Assembly: GCA_022820675.1 (NCBI GenBank) | Contig: JAJEFC010000232.1 | Span: 1 to 40,961 of the forward strand | DNA length: 40,961 bases | Reading direction: 5' to 3' | Source: Vicinamibacteria bacterium | GTDB lineage: Bacteria > Acidobacteriota > Vicinamibacteria > Vicinamibacterales > UBA8438 | Shown here: positions 32,234 to 40,961 of the stretch, in pieces | Layout: each line of letters opens with the position of its first letter | How positions within the stretch are numbered: position 1 is the first letter of the stretch | Notes under the pieces: model-generated | Databases searched by the model: none | The model's input: the letters and a program-made list of their open reading frames with translations, nothing else | What the model was told of the DNA's origin: nothing | Made by a program: the position numbers and the translations under genes

Positions 32234-32557
32234 GCGACGCGCCGGCAGCCTCACCGCACCCGCGCCGCCGCCGGGGACCGACCGCACGGCCCGGCGGGCC
32301 GGGACGGCGTGGGGGTGCACGTCAGCATTGTTGGGACCGGCATGGGCTGGACCATCGCAGGTCGACGCCGACATCGCGCTGCACGGCCGAAAGCTCCCCG
32401 CGGCTGTTAGAGACTTCTGGGAATGAAGAGCTGCCAAGCAGCCTCAGGCTCTCCAACAAATCTGACGTGCACCCACGGCGTGGAAACATGCGCGCCGCCG
32501 CCGCGGCTCATGGTATGTTAGCGGGCTAACGTGATTCCCGATTCTGGAGGTCTTGCA
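32234..32557. other. Intergenic region, no firm gene
   Basis: Two short protein-like pieces occur in different frames: VHVSIVGTGMGWTIAG near 32312 and DADIALHGRKLPAAVRDFWE ending at about 32420. They may be a decayed small gene, but the case is weak. A GC-rich inverted repeat (32287-32301) could terminate the DUF3604 transcript. A small inverted repeat TTAGC-GG-GCTAA (32518-32529) lies 30 bases before the next gene, next to a TATGTT hexamer that could be its -10. Confidence 0.35.
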
Positions 32558-33529
32558 ATGAGAGTTGGACGTTCGATAGCGGCGGCGTTGGTCGTGGCGG
32601 GGCTGGCGGCGCCGGCCCTGGCGCAGGAGGAAGCGCCGAGGACCGGGTGGGGCGCGCCGGACCTGCAGGGGGTCTGGGACTTCCGGACCATCACCCCGCT
32701 CCAGCGGCCCGAGGACCTGGGCGACAAGGCGTTCCTCACCCCCGAGGAAGCGGCGGAGCGCGAGCAGGCCGCCGTCCAACGCGACATCGACGCGTGGAAC
32801 GCGGACGCCCGGCGCACCGAGGCCGGCGGCAACGTGGGCGGCTACAACAACTTCTGGATGGACCGGGGCACGAACGTCATCCCCACCCGGCGCACGTCGC
32901 TCATCATTGACCCGCCGAACGGGCGGATGCCGGCCTCGACCGACGAGGGACGGGCGCGGGCCGCGGCCGGCCGCGGCTCGTTCAGCGATACGCCCCCCGC
33001 GTCGTACACCGACCTGAGCAACGCCGACCGCTGCCTGACGGGCTTCAACGCCGGCCCCCCGATCACCCCGGGCGGCTACAACCAGAACGTGCAGATCTTC
33101 CAGACCCCCGACCACCTCGTGATGATGACCGAGATGGTGCACACCGTCCGCAGCATTCCCATCGACGGCCGTGACGCGATCACCGACGAGCGGCTCGCCC
33201 AGTGGTCGGGCAACTCGGTGGGGCGCTGGGAGGGCGACACCCTCGTCGTCGAGACCACCAACTTCGACACCGACCGCAACTGGCGGGGCTCGAGCACCAC
33301 GATGCGCCTGGTCGAGCGGTTCACCCGCGTCGACGCGAACACCCTCGAGTACGAGTACACCGTGGACGATCCGAACACCTGGACCGAGCCGTGGACGGTG
33401 AACCTGCCGATGCAGCGGAACGACCTGCCGATGTTCGAGTACGCCTGCCACGAGGGCAACTACTCGATGGACGCGATGCTCGGTGGCGCGCGGGCCGACG
33501 AGCGCGCGGCGGCGGAAGGCGGCCAGTAG
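32558..33529 (+). CDS. Secreted protein of an uncharacterised acidobacterial family
   Basis: A 323-residue protein with a signal peptide (cleaved after ALA, residue 22) and a strong GGAGG ribosome-binding site. It contains a set of motifs I recognise from a large family of secreted proteins, very abundant in Acidobacteria. These are APDLQGVWDFRTITPL, TRRTSLIIDPPNGRMP, DRCLTGF, NQNVQIFQTPDHLVMMTEM and VGRWEGDTLVVETTNF. ERFTRVD-NTLEYEYTVDDP and the C-terminal YACHEGNYSM complete the set. No function has been assigned to my knowledge. The fold may be lipocalin-like or beta-rich, judged only from the alternating pattern. The gene ends directly in a dispersed repeat. Confidence 0.85.
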   Translation: MRVGRSIAAALVVAGLAAPALAQEEAPRTGWGAPDLQGVWDFRTITPLQRPEDLGDKAFLTPEEAAEREQAAVQRDIDAWNADARRTEAGGNVGGYNNFWMDRGTNVIPTRRTSLIIDPPNGRMPASTDEGRARAAAGRGSFSDTPPASYTDLSNADRCLTGFNAGPPITPGGYNQNVQIFQTPDHLVMMTEMVHTVRSIPIDGRDAITDERLAQWSGNSVGRWEGDTLVVETTNFDTDRNWRGSSTTMRLVERFTRVDANTLEYEYTVDDPNTWTEPWTVNLPMQRNDLPMFEYACHEGNYSMDAMLGGARADERAAAEGGQ

Positions 33530-33610
33530 GCGTCTGCGCCGTAGAAGGGCGCGGACTCCTGCAGGATGGGCTGGGCGCCAAGCGGAGCCGCCAGGCGACG
33601 ATTGGCGGGC
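33524..33610 (+). repeat. Dispersed repeat, copy 3
   Basis: Starts at the stop codon (CAGTAGGCGTCTGC) of the secreted-protein gene. It runs through GCGGACTCCTGCAGG and GGCGCCAAGCGGAGCCG to GACGATTGGCGGGC. It is close to copy 1 at full length and to copy 2 in the first half. Confidence 0.75.
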
Positions 33611-33690
33611 GAGGCGGCGGCTCCCGCCGGTCGTCCACCGACCAGCCGGGCGTTCGACCTCCCGCCGGGGGGGTCGGACGCCCGCGCCTT

Positions 33691-33815
33691 TCGGGCGGCC
33701 GGCGCCTTTCGAGACCGTGGCCGCCGCGCCTTCCGGGGCGGCCGGCGTCCTTCGAAACCGTGGCCGCCGCGTCTGCCGGGCGGCCGGCGTCCTTCGAGAC
33801 CGTGGCCGCCGCGTC
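33691..33815. repeat. 42-bp tandem repeat, three copies
   Basis: The motif TTCGAGACCGTGGCCGCCGCG recurs with starts 42-43 bases apart, separated by GGGCGGCCGGCGTCC. It fills the space before the AAA-ATPase gene, where I see no other feature and no ribosome-binding site for that gene. Confidence 0.75.
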
Positions 33816-33860
33816 CGCGGCGCCGTACCGCTCCGGGCATCCACGTCCGCCCGGACCACC

Positions 33861-35450
33861 ATGGCCAAGACTCCAGGCGACGCGAACCCTCTTCCCGCCG
33901 CGAGCGACCGCCGCCGGCTGCCCATCGGCATCCAGACCTTCCGCACGATCCGCGAGGGCGGCTACTACTACGTGGACAAGACCGCCGCGCTGCGGCGGCT
34001 CGTCGACGAGGGCACGCACTACTTCCTGTCGCGCCCGCGCCGCTTCGGCAAGAGCCTGCTCGTCGATACCCTGAAGGAGCTGTTCGAGGGCAGCCAGCCG
34101 CTGTTCGCGGGGCTCGCCGTCCACGACCGGTGGGACTGGACGGTCCGCCATCCCGTGCTGCGCCTCGACTTCAGCGGCGGCGACTTCACCGTTCCGGACG
34201 CTCTGCCGGCGAACGTCGAGGACCAGCTTGCGGCGGCCGAACGGCGGGCCGGCGTGGACCGCGCCTACGCCAGCCCCCAGGGCCGGTTCGCGGGGCTCAT
34301 CGAAGCCCTGCACGCGCAGACCGGTCAACGCGTGGTGGTGCTGGTCGACGAGTACGACAAACCGATCCTCGACGCGCTGGACAGGCCCGACCTCGCCCGC
34401 GCCAACCGCGACTTCCTGCGCGGTCTGTACGGGACCATCAAGTTCAGCGACGCCCACGTCCGGTTCACCCTGCTGACCGGCATCACGAGGTTCTCGAAGG
34501 TCCGGTTGTTCTCCGTACTCAACAACCTGATCGACATCACCCTGGACCCGCGCTTCGGAACCGTGTGCGGCTACACCGACGACGACCTCGACACCGTGTT
34601 CGCCCCCGAGCTGTCCGGCCTCGACCGCGACGGGATCCGCGACTGGTACAACGGCTACCGCTGGCCCGACGGCAAAGCCGTCTACAACCCCTTCGACGCC
34701 CTCCTGCTGTTCCGGAACCGCACGTTCGGGCCCTACTGGTTCGACACGGGGACCCCGGCGTTCCTCGTCGACACCCTGGTCGCGCGCGGCTTCGACGCCT
34801 TCTCGCTCGACGGTCTGCTGGGCAGCGACGCTCTGCTGTCGTCGTTCGACGTGGGAGAGATCGAGCCCGAGGCGCTGCTGTTCCAGACCGGCTACCTGAC
34901 CGTGCGCGGCGTCGAGTCGCGCGGCGGGCGCACTTACTATCGCCTCGGCTACCCCAACCGCGAGGTCCGGCAGAGCCTGAACGAGTGCCTGCTCGACCAT
35001 CTGACCGGCCGATCGCCGGGACGCACCGAGCAGCGGCTCCAGCTCTACGACCTGCTGCAGGCCGACGACTTCGCGGGCCTGGAAGCCCTCTTCCGGGCCC
35101 TCTTCGCGGGCATCCCGCACCAGTGGCACACCAACAACGACATCGCCCGCTACGAGGGCTACTACGCCAGCGTGTTCTACGCCTGCCTCGCCGCCGTCGG
35201 TCTCGACGTACGGGTCGAGGACAGCACGAGCCGCGGCCGGCTGGACCTGACGCTGACCTTCGACGGCCGCGTCTACCTGTTCGAGTTCAAGGTGGTCGAG
35301 CGCGCCTCCGCGGGCGCCGCCCTGGCGCAGTTGCAGGAACGGGGCTACGCCGACAAGTACCGCGGGCGCGGGCAACCCATCCACCTGATCGGCGTGGAGT
35401 TCAGCCAGGCCACGCGCGCGCTGGTCGCCTTCGACGTGGCGTCGGCTTGA
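33861..35450 (+). CDS. AAA-ATPase-like/PD-(D/E)XK protein (PF09820 + PF08011 type)
   Basis: A 529-residue protein with an N-terminal AAA-ATPase-like domain and a C-terminal PD-(D/E)XK nuclease-like domain. This combination is very common in bacteria, and its function is unknown. The start shows LPIGIQTFRTIREGGYYYVDKT, as usual in the family. A P-loop variant PRRFGKS is at 59-65 and a Walker B-like strand VVVLVDEYDKPI at about 158-169. The nuclease motif is D462 in RLDLTLTF, E475 and K477 in FEFKVVE. All key residues are present, so it is probably intact. No ribosome-binding site precedes the ATG. The gene's 3' end is duplicated downstream. Convergent with the amidase gene. Confidence 0.9.
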   Translation: MAKTPGDANPLPAASDRRRLPIGIQTFRTIREGGYYYVDKTAALRRLVDEGTHYFLSRPRRFGKSLLVDTLKELFEGSQPLFAGLAVHDRWDWTVRHPVLRLDFSGGDFTVPDALPANVEDQLAAAERRAGVDRAYASPQGRFAGLIEALHAQTGQRVVVLVDEYDKPILDALDRPDLARANRDFLRGLYGTIKFSDAHVRFTLLTGITRFSKVRLFSVLNNLIDITLDPRFGTVCGYTDDDLDTVFAPELSGLDRDGIRDWYNGYRWPDGKAVYNPFDALLLFRNRTFGPYWFDTGTPAFLVDTLVARGFDAFSLDGLLGSDALLSSFDVGEIEPEALLFQTGYLTVRGVESRGGRTYYRLGYPNREVRQSLNECLLDHLTGRSPGRTEQRLQLYDLLQADDFAGLEALFRALFAGIPHQWHTNNDIARYEGYYASVFYACLAAVGLDVRVEDSTSRGRLDLTLTFDGRVYLFEFKVVERASAGAALAQLQERGYADKYRGRGQPIHLIGVEFSQATRALVAFDVASA

Positions 35451-35650
35451 CAGGCGGCAGGCGCCGCCACCGGACTATCGGGTAGCCATCAGCCGCGACG
35501 GTGCGGCCCTGACGCCGACCGCCGCATCGCGCCCGACGTCGCGTCGGCTCGACAGGCGATGGGCGGCGGTGGGCGCCGCGATCGGACTATTCGAGCAGAC
35601 CATCAGCCGCGACCATTCGGCCCCGACGCTGACCGCCGCCTCGCGCGCAG
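35432..35650 (+). repeat. 102-bp tandem duplication of the AAA-ATPase gene 3' end
   Basis: The last 18 bases of the gene, its stop and about 80 following bases recur from 35534. The stop TGA (35448-35450) corresponds to CGA at 35550-35552. The second copy has a 12-base insertion. The frame after the stop stays open to the amidase gene's 3' end. Confidence 0.75.
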
Positions 35651-35653
35651 TCG

Positions 35654-37348
<1,695 letters not shown>

Positions 37349-37439
37349 TTGTCGCTCCCGCCGCTCCGAACCCTGCCCGTCACCTCGAAGGAGCTGCCGC
37401 CGGGCGAGGGCGGCAGCCGCCGCGTCGGTTCCCGAGGTT

Positions 37440-37829
37440 TCAGGGCACGCAGTCTATCTCCGGCCGGAGTCTGAAGCCGCTGTCGCAGGTGAAGACGACT
37501 CGCACGCCCGAACGCACCATGACGGCAAGGTGCAGGCAGTCACGCGCAGACAGCGCATGCTGTTCATGGGAGATCCGGCGGGCCGCTTCCACGTCGTCTC
37601 GGGTGATGGGAAGCACCGAGACCACGAGATCGTCGAGAAGCTGGAACGCGTCGTCGATGGCCCTGCGGCGACCTATCGCAACGTAGCGATGCATGATCTC
37701 CTGGTAGACCTCGGCGCTCGTCACGTAGTCGCCGGCGGGATGGCTCGCCAGGAACGCCTGGATCCGATCCCGGTTGCGGTGCGGCGCGCCGACCAGGTAC
37801 ATCGGCACGTTGGAGTCAACGAAGATCAC
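37440..37829 (-). CDS. vapC: PIN-domain ribonuclease toxin (VapC-like)
   Basis: A 129-residue PIN-domain toxin that probably cuts tRNA or rRNA. The acidic residues D5 (FVDSN), E44, D97 (SARDCLHLAVM) and D116 (TCDSGF) form the metal site. The start GTG at 37829 lies inside the end of the antitoxin gene (14-base overlap), as is usual in vapBC operons with translational coupling. The gene appears intact. Confidence 0.9.
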   Translation of the reverse strand: MIFVDSNVPMYLVGAPHRNRDRIQAFLASHPAGDYVTSAEVYQEIMHRYVAIGRRRAIDDAFQLLDDLVVSVLPITRDDVEAARRISHEQHALSARDCLHLAVMVRSGVRVVFTCDSGFRLRPEIDCVP

Positions 37830-38064
37830 GGCCGCGCTCGATGTCGGCGAGCATCTCGTCGATGTCGCCGGTCGGGTGGTTGCACGCGAGCGCGCGCTCC
37901 AGCGCGCGCATCCGGCTTTCCGCGGTGGGGCCGGCCTGTTCGTCCCGCGCGCGTCGCAGCGCCTGCCTCGCCCACTCGCTCACGGTCAATCCGGTTCGCC
38001 TTGCGGCCTGGCGCAACGAGCTCATCTCCTCCTCCGATACGACGACCTGAAGGCGTGTACTCAT
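37816..38064 (-). CDS. vapB: Ribbon-helix-helix antitoxin (VapB-like)
   Basis: An 82-residue antitoxin. The N-terminal RLQVVVSEEEMSSLRQAAR and the following TGLTVSEWARQALRRAR form a ribbon-helix-helix DNA-binding domain that would repress its own promoter. The C terminus (TGDIDEMLADIERGR) would bind the PIN toxin. I chose the ATG at 38064 because family members begin with RLQ after a few residues. An in-frame ATG at 38082 overlaps the MFS stop codon and is the alternative. Neither has a ribosome-binding site. A TATACT hexamer 7 bases before 38064 suggests a leaderless transcript. Confidence 0.85.
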   Translation of the reverse strand: MSTRLQVVVSEEEMSSLRQAARRTGLTVSEWARQALRRARDEQAGPTAESRMRALERALACNHPTGDIDEMLADIERGRDLR

Positions 38065-38071
38065 GAGGGCA

Positions 38072-38108
38072 AGTATACTCATCAGCCCGCGAACGCGCGG
38101 GCCTGATG
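38072..38108 (-). promoter_or_regulatory. MFS terminator hairpin overlapping the vapBC promoter
   Basis: The bases 38080-38108 form a strong hairpin (CATCAGCCCGCG and its near-complement, 4-base loop) over the last codons and stop of the MFS gene. Immediately downstream on the minus strand lies TATACT (38072-38077), a near-perfect -10. Two small palindromes, AGTATACT and CTCATGAG, may be antitoxin-binding sites. Confidence 0.4.
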
Positions 38109-39344
38109 GTCGCCCGCCTCGGGGGCGTCCGGACGCCGCAGCGCGGCCGCCGCCGCCCCCCCCGCGAGTCCGAGCACGAGCAGGCCGAGGAACGGTATCG
38201 CATAGCTGCCCGTCGCGTCGAACGAGGCCCCCGCCAGCCAGGGCCCGAGGCCGCCGAAGATGCCGGTGCAGGTGGTGCGGATGCCGCTCGTCACCGCGAA
38301 CGCACGGCGGCCGAAGAAGTGGGAGAAGACGACGGGGATGCTCACGAAGGCCATCCCGAAGCCGACCCCGAGCAGGGTGACCGCCGCCCAGGCGACCGCG
38401 GGGCTGCCGGCGAAGATCAGCGCCCCCGCGCCGAGTCCCTCGAGCACGAGGGCCGCGGCGAGGGCGCGCTGGGGGGCGATCCAGTCGCCCACCGCCCCCG
38501 CGAGCCGCCCCGCGATGCTGACGAGGGCCATGGTCCCCACGAACCCGATGGCCATCGTCTCGGCGTGGCCGCGATCGATGAGGTGCAGGGTGAGGTGGGC
38601 CACCGCGGTGTTCCAGGGCACCGCGTAGGCGACGCCGCAGACCAGCATCAGGGCGAACTGCGGCGTCCGCGCCGCCTGCCACGCCGTCCACCGGTCCGCC
38701 GCCTCCGCGTCGTCGGCCGGACCGTCTCCCGCCGCCGGTGCCTCGCCGTCGAGGCGCTGGCCCACGGCCTCGGGGCCCTCGCGCACGAGCGACGCCGCCA
38801 CGAGCCCGAGGACCACCGACAGCGCGGCGATGAGGACCCAGCCCGTCCGCCAGTCGTAGCGCTCGAGGACCCACGTGTCCGAGCGCGAGACGAGCCAGCC
38901 CACGAGGCCGCCCACCGTGAAGATGGCCCCGATGACGCGCGCGCGGCGCCGGAGGAACCAGTTCTGCCCCAGCGTCTGCGCCGGCACCGTGGTCGAGAAG
39001 CCGACGCCGATGCCCCCCAGCACCGAGAAGCCGACGTAGCAGGCCCGCGCGGTGTCCGCCCCCGCGAGCACCAGGAGCCCCGCCGCGGTGACGCAGAAGC
39101 CGGCCGGCATCACCCGCCGCAGCCCGAAGCGAGCGATGGCCAGGCCCACGAGCAGGCCCACGCACTGGTGCAGGGTGTTGAACAGCCCGAAGACCCCGCC
39201 GACGGCGGCGCGGTCGATGCCCAGCTCGGCCGTGATGCGGGGCGCGAAGATGCCCCAACTGTAGTACACGGGCGGCATCCCGAACCCGTAGCACAGGCCC
39301 GCCACGAGCAGGATGACCCAGCCGTAGAAGAAGCGTGACGTCAC
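38082..39344 (-). CDS. MFS transporter (monocarboxylate/oxalate-formate antiporter-like)
   Basis: A 420-residue, 12-helix transporter of the major facilitator superfamily. The start FFYGWVILLVAGLCYGFGM and the PPVYYSWGIFAP motif resemble the oxalate-formate/monocarboxylate group. The cytoplasmic centre (about 190-225) is an acidic loop between helices 6 and 7. The GTG start at 39344 overlaps the stop of the M28 peptidase gene in GTGA, so the two are translationally coupled and probably function together, perhaps taking up products of peptide or amide hydrolysis. A hairpin terminator overlaps the stop. Confidence 0.85.
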   Translation of the reverse strand: MTSRFFYGWVILLVAGLCYGFGMPPVYYSWGIFAPRITAELGIDRAAVGGVFGLFNTLHQCVGLLVGLAIARFGLRRVMPAGFCVTAAGLLVLAGADTARACYVGFSVLGGIGVGFSTTVPAQTLGQNWFLRRRARVIGAIFTVGGLVGWLVSRSDTWVLERYDWRTGWVLIAALSVVLGLVAASLVREGPEAVGQRLDGEAPAAGDGPADDAEAADRWTAWQAARTPQFALMLVCGVAYAVPWNTAVAHLTLHLIDRGHAETMAIGFVGTMALVSIAGRLAGAVGDWIAPQRALAAALVLEGLGAGALIFAGSPAVAWAAVTLLGVGFGMAFVSIPVVFSHFFGRRAFAVTSGIRTTCTGIFGGLGPWLAGASFDATGSYAIPFLGLLVLGLAGGAAAAALRRPDAPEAGDHQARAFAG

Positions 39345-40933
39345 CGACGGGCCCGTGGAAGCGGCTTGCGGGGCAGGCGCTCGTCGAGCATCGCGGTGTT
39401 GTAGGCGAAGACGGCCGCGATCACCGCCATCTGGCGGGCGTCGTCGGGCTGCACGCGGTCGACGAAGTCCATGTTCGAGTGGTGCGTGCGCGAGTTGTAC
39501 TCCAGGCGGTCCTGGATGAACTGGAACCCCGGCAGCCCCACCCGCTCGAAGGGCACGTGGTCGGTGCCGCCGACCGACCACGGCGACACGGTGGTGAAGC
39601 CGAGGTCGGCGAGCGGGGCCGCCCACGACTCGAAGACCGCGGCCGCCGCCGCGTTCCCCTGCGTCCAGATGCCGCGCAGCCGGCCCGTCCCGTTGTCGAT
39701 GTTGTAGTAGGCCGAGTGCTTCGCGTGGGCCGGCTCGAGGACCATGGTCGCGGCGTCGCCGTAGTGACGGCGCACGTACTCGCGCGAGCCCAGCAGGCCC
39801 TGCTCCTCGGCGCCCCACAGGGCGAGGCGGATGGTGCGCCGCGGCCGGGCGCCGATGGTCTTCAGAATCCGCATCGCCTCCATCATCGCGGCCACCCCGA
39901 CCGCGTTGTCGGTCGCCCCGGTCGAGGCGTGGGTGGTGTCGAAGTGGGCGCCGACGATGACGACCTCGTCGGCGAGGTCGGTGCCGGGAAGCTCGGCGAG
40001 GATGTTGAACGCGTTCAGCCCCTCGTCGGCCTCCGCCTCCGGGTGGAAGCGGGTCTCGACGTGCAGCTCCATGCGGACCCGCACCCCCAGGTCGAGCAGC
40101 CGGACCAGCCGGTTGTAGTGCTCGACCGCGAAGGTGAGCGACGGCACGCCGGTCCCCGGCGGCTCCGCCGTCCACGGGGCGCCGCGGCCCACGAATATCG
40201 TGCCCCCGTCGGTGCGCTGGGTCCGGTGGGAGAGCCCGCTGCCACCCTCGACGTGGACGAAGTCGCTGCCGCGGTCGACCGCCGCCACGACCCCCTCGTC
40301 GAGGTAGAACTGCCGGAGCCGCGCGAAGCCGAGCCTGCGGCTCGGCCGCGGGCGCAGCCCCCGCCGCGCCGGCGGCTCGAAGGGCCGCGCCGCCTCCGCG
40401 AGCAGCTCGTCGTCCATGCGCAGCACCACGTCGCCGGTCAGCATCGGCACGTCGCGCGGGGGCTGCGTCAGCACGATCCTGCCGCGCAGCCGCCCGCGGT
40501 AGCGCGCGAGGTCGGCCTCCGTCCGCAGATCGACCCGGACCACCTCGGCCGTCACCGTGCCGTCGGTGCCCGACGACCACGACTTGGGATAGCCGATGAC
40601 GGGCATCACCTGCGGCTCGACGAGATGGGCGTGGAACCGCTCGAGCGACCACCCCGTCCCGAACGCGAACCGCTCGGCGTGCACGTTCGAGAGCCCCCAC
40701 CCGCGCAGCGTGTCGATGGTCCACGCCCCCGCCTCCTCGATGGCGGGCGTGCCGGTGAACCGGGGGCCGTAGACGTCGCTCAGCCGGACGACGTGCTCCA
40801 TGACCTGCGAGCGCTCGAGCCCCTCCTCGCGGATGGCCGCGAGCAGCGCCTCGTCGGCCGGCTGGGCCGCCGCGGGGAGAACAACCGCCAGGACCGCCGC
40901 GGCGCCAACCAGAGCCCCGGCGATTCGCGCCAC
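39341..40933 (-). CDS. M28 family zinc aminopeptidase, exported (5' end may lie outside the window)
   Basis: An exported dizinc aminopeptidase. Zinc ligands are visible as H330 (GAHFDTTH), D342 (GATDNAVG), E377 next to catalytic E376 (WGAEEQG), D413 (YYNIDNGTG) and H459 (GGTDHVPF). A PA-like region lies at about 120-250. The N terminus from GTG 40933 is a signal peptide ending PAAAQ. The frame stays open to the right edge of the window with a basic RGLGRRR stretch. A start further upstream is therefore possible, and no ribosome-binding site is evident for this GTG. It is coupled to the MFS transporter gene by a GTGA overlap. Confidence 0.92.
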   Translation of the reverse strand: MARIAGALVGAAAVLAVVLPAAAQPADEALLAAIREEGLERSQVMEHVVRLSDVYGPRFTGTPAIEEAGAWTIDTLRGWGLSNVHAERFAFGTGWSLERFHAHLVEPQVMPVIGYPKSWSSGTDGTVTAEVVRVDLRTEADLARYRGRLRGRIVLTQPPRDVPMLTGDVVLRMDDELLAEAARPFEPPARRGLRPRPSRRLGFARLRQFYLDEGVVAAVDRGSDFVHVEGGSGLSHRTQRTDGGTIFVGRGAPWTAEPPGTGVPSLTFAVEHYNRLVRLLDLGVRVRMELHVETRFHPEAEADEGLNAFNILAELPGTDLADEVVIVGAHFDTTHASTGATDNAVGVAAMMEAMRILKTIGARPRRTIRLALWGAEEQGLLGSREYVRRHYGDAATMVLEPAHAKHSAYYNIDNGTGRLRGIWTQGNAAAAAVFESWAAPLADLGFTTVSPWSVGGTDHVPFERVGLPGFQFIQDRLEYNSRTHHSNMDFVDRVQPDDARQMAVIAAVFAYNTAMLDERLPRKPLPRARR

Positions 40934-40961
40934 TCGGCGCCGACCGAGCCCGCGCGCTTCC

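Noticed and set aside
35448..35450. Selenocysteine or stop readthrough at the TGA before the in-frame tail copy, given selD in the window
   Set aside because: The equivalent stops in the other two cases are TAG and TAA, no SECIS-like hairpin is evident, and the copy has CGA at this point.

Overview
The window is about 41 kb of very GC-rich bacterial chromosome. The gene repertoire points to an acidobacterium, most likely of the Vicinamibacteria group. It is rich in exported hydrolases: M16, S9, M28 and M23 peptidases, a Tat-exported amidase, an exported FAH-fold hydrolase and a DUF3604 lipoprotein. It also carries a secreted protein of a type very common in Acidobacteria (32558-33529). The taxonomic call is an inference from family content; no rRNA or marker gene is present. 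I saw no tRNA, rRNA, CRISPR array, integrase or complete insertion sequence.

Layout. 1-1.8 kb holds an AbiE-like toxin-antitoxin pair on the minus strand, with a toxin that looks cut short at its C terminus. 2.1-4.9 kb is a two-domain M16 zinc protease followed by a terminator-like hairpin. 5.0-6.8 kb is a visibly AT-richer island with a DUF262 protein and a HEPN ribonuclease-like protein, the best defence candidate in the window. 6.9-8.8 kb holds a Uma2 protein, two related small membrane proteins and a decayed ABC ATPase fragment. 8.9-16.5 kb is mostly housekeeping and envelope: exported FAH hydrolase, flavodoxin-like protein, rhomboid protease, SerC, DUF1015 and an M23 lipoprotein. 17-23.5 kb has a selenophosphate synthase fused to a flavin oxidoreductase, an aminotransferase and an S9 peptidase. 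23.7-27.7 kb is accessory: two Uma2 proteins, a broken aspartic-protease-like gene, a small antitoxin-like protein and a DprA-like protein. 27.7-33.5 kb carries a PpiC-type foldase, a HupE/UreJ-like membrane protein, a DUF3604 lipoprotein and the secreted acidobacterial protein. 33.8-41 kb has an AAA-ATPase/PD-(D/E)XK protein, the amidase, a VapBC pair, an MFS transporter and an M28 peptidase.

The most unusual signal is in how the DNA is built rather than in one gene. (1) Three unrelated genes (10154, 28628 and 35450 are their stop positions) are each followed by a diverged tandem copy of their own 3' end. The periods are 138, 90 and 102 bp, all multiples of three, with no stop codon in frame between the real stop and the copy. 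(2) A roughly 80-bp dispersed repeat occurs at least four times (about 12.1, 15.2, 30.2 and 33.5 kb). It is always between genes and always in the same orientation as the flanking genes. (3) Other tandem repeats lie next to or inside genes: 29 bp x2 creating two overlapping mini-ORFs in the selD leader, 107 bp x2, 60 bp x3, 42 bp x3, and 18- and 27-bp units inside coding sequences. Together they suggest a genome that frequently makes and keeps short tandem duplications.

Several genes show decay: the AbiE toxin, the ABC ATPase fragment, the clan AA protease-like gene, a small Cys-rich ORF and a membrane protein with two compensating frameshifts. Some of these could be sequencing errors, which only the raw reads can decide.
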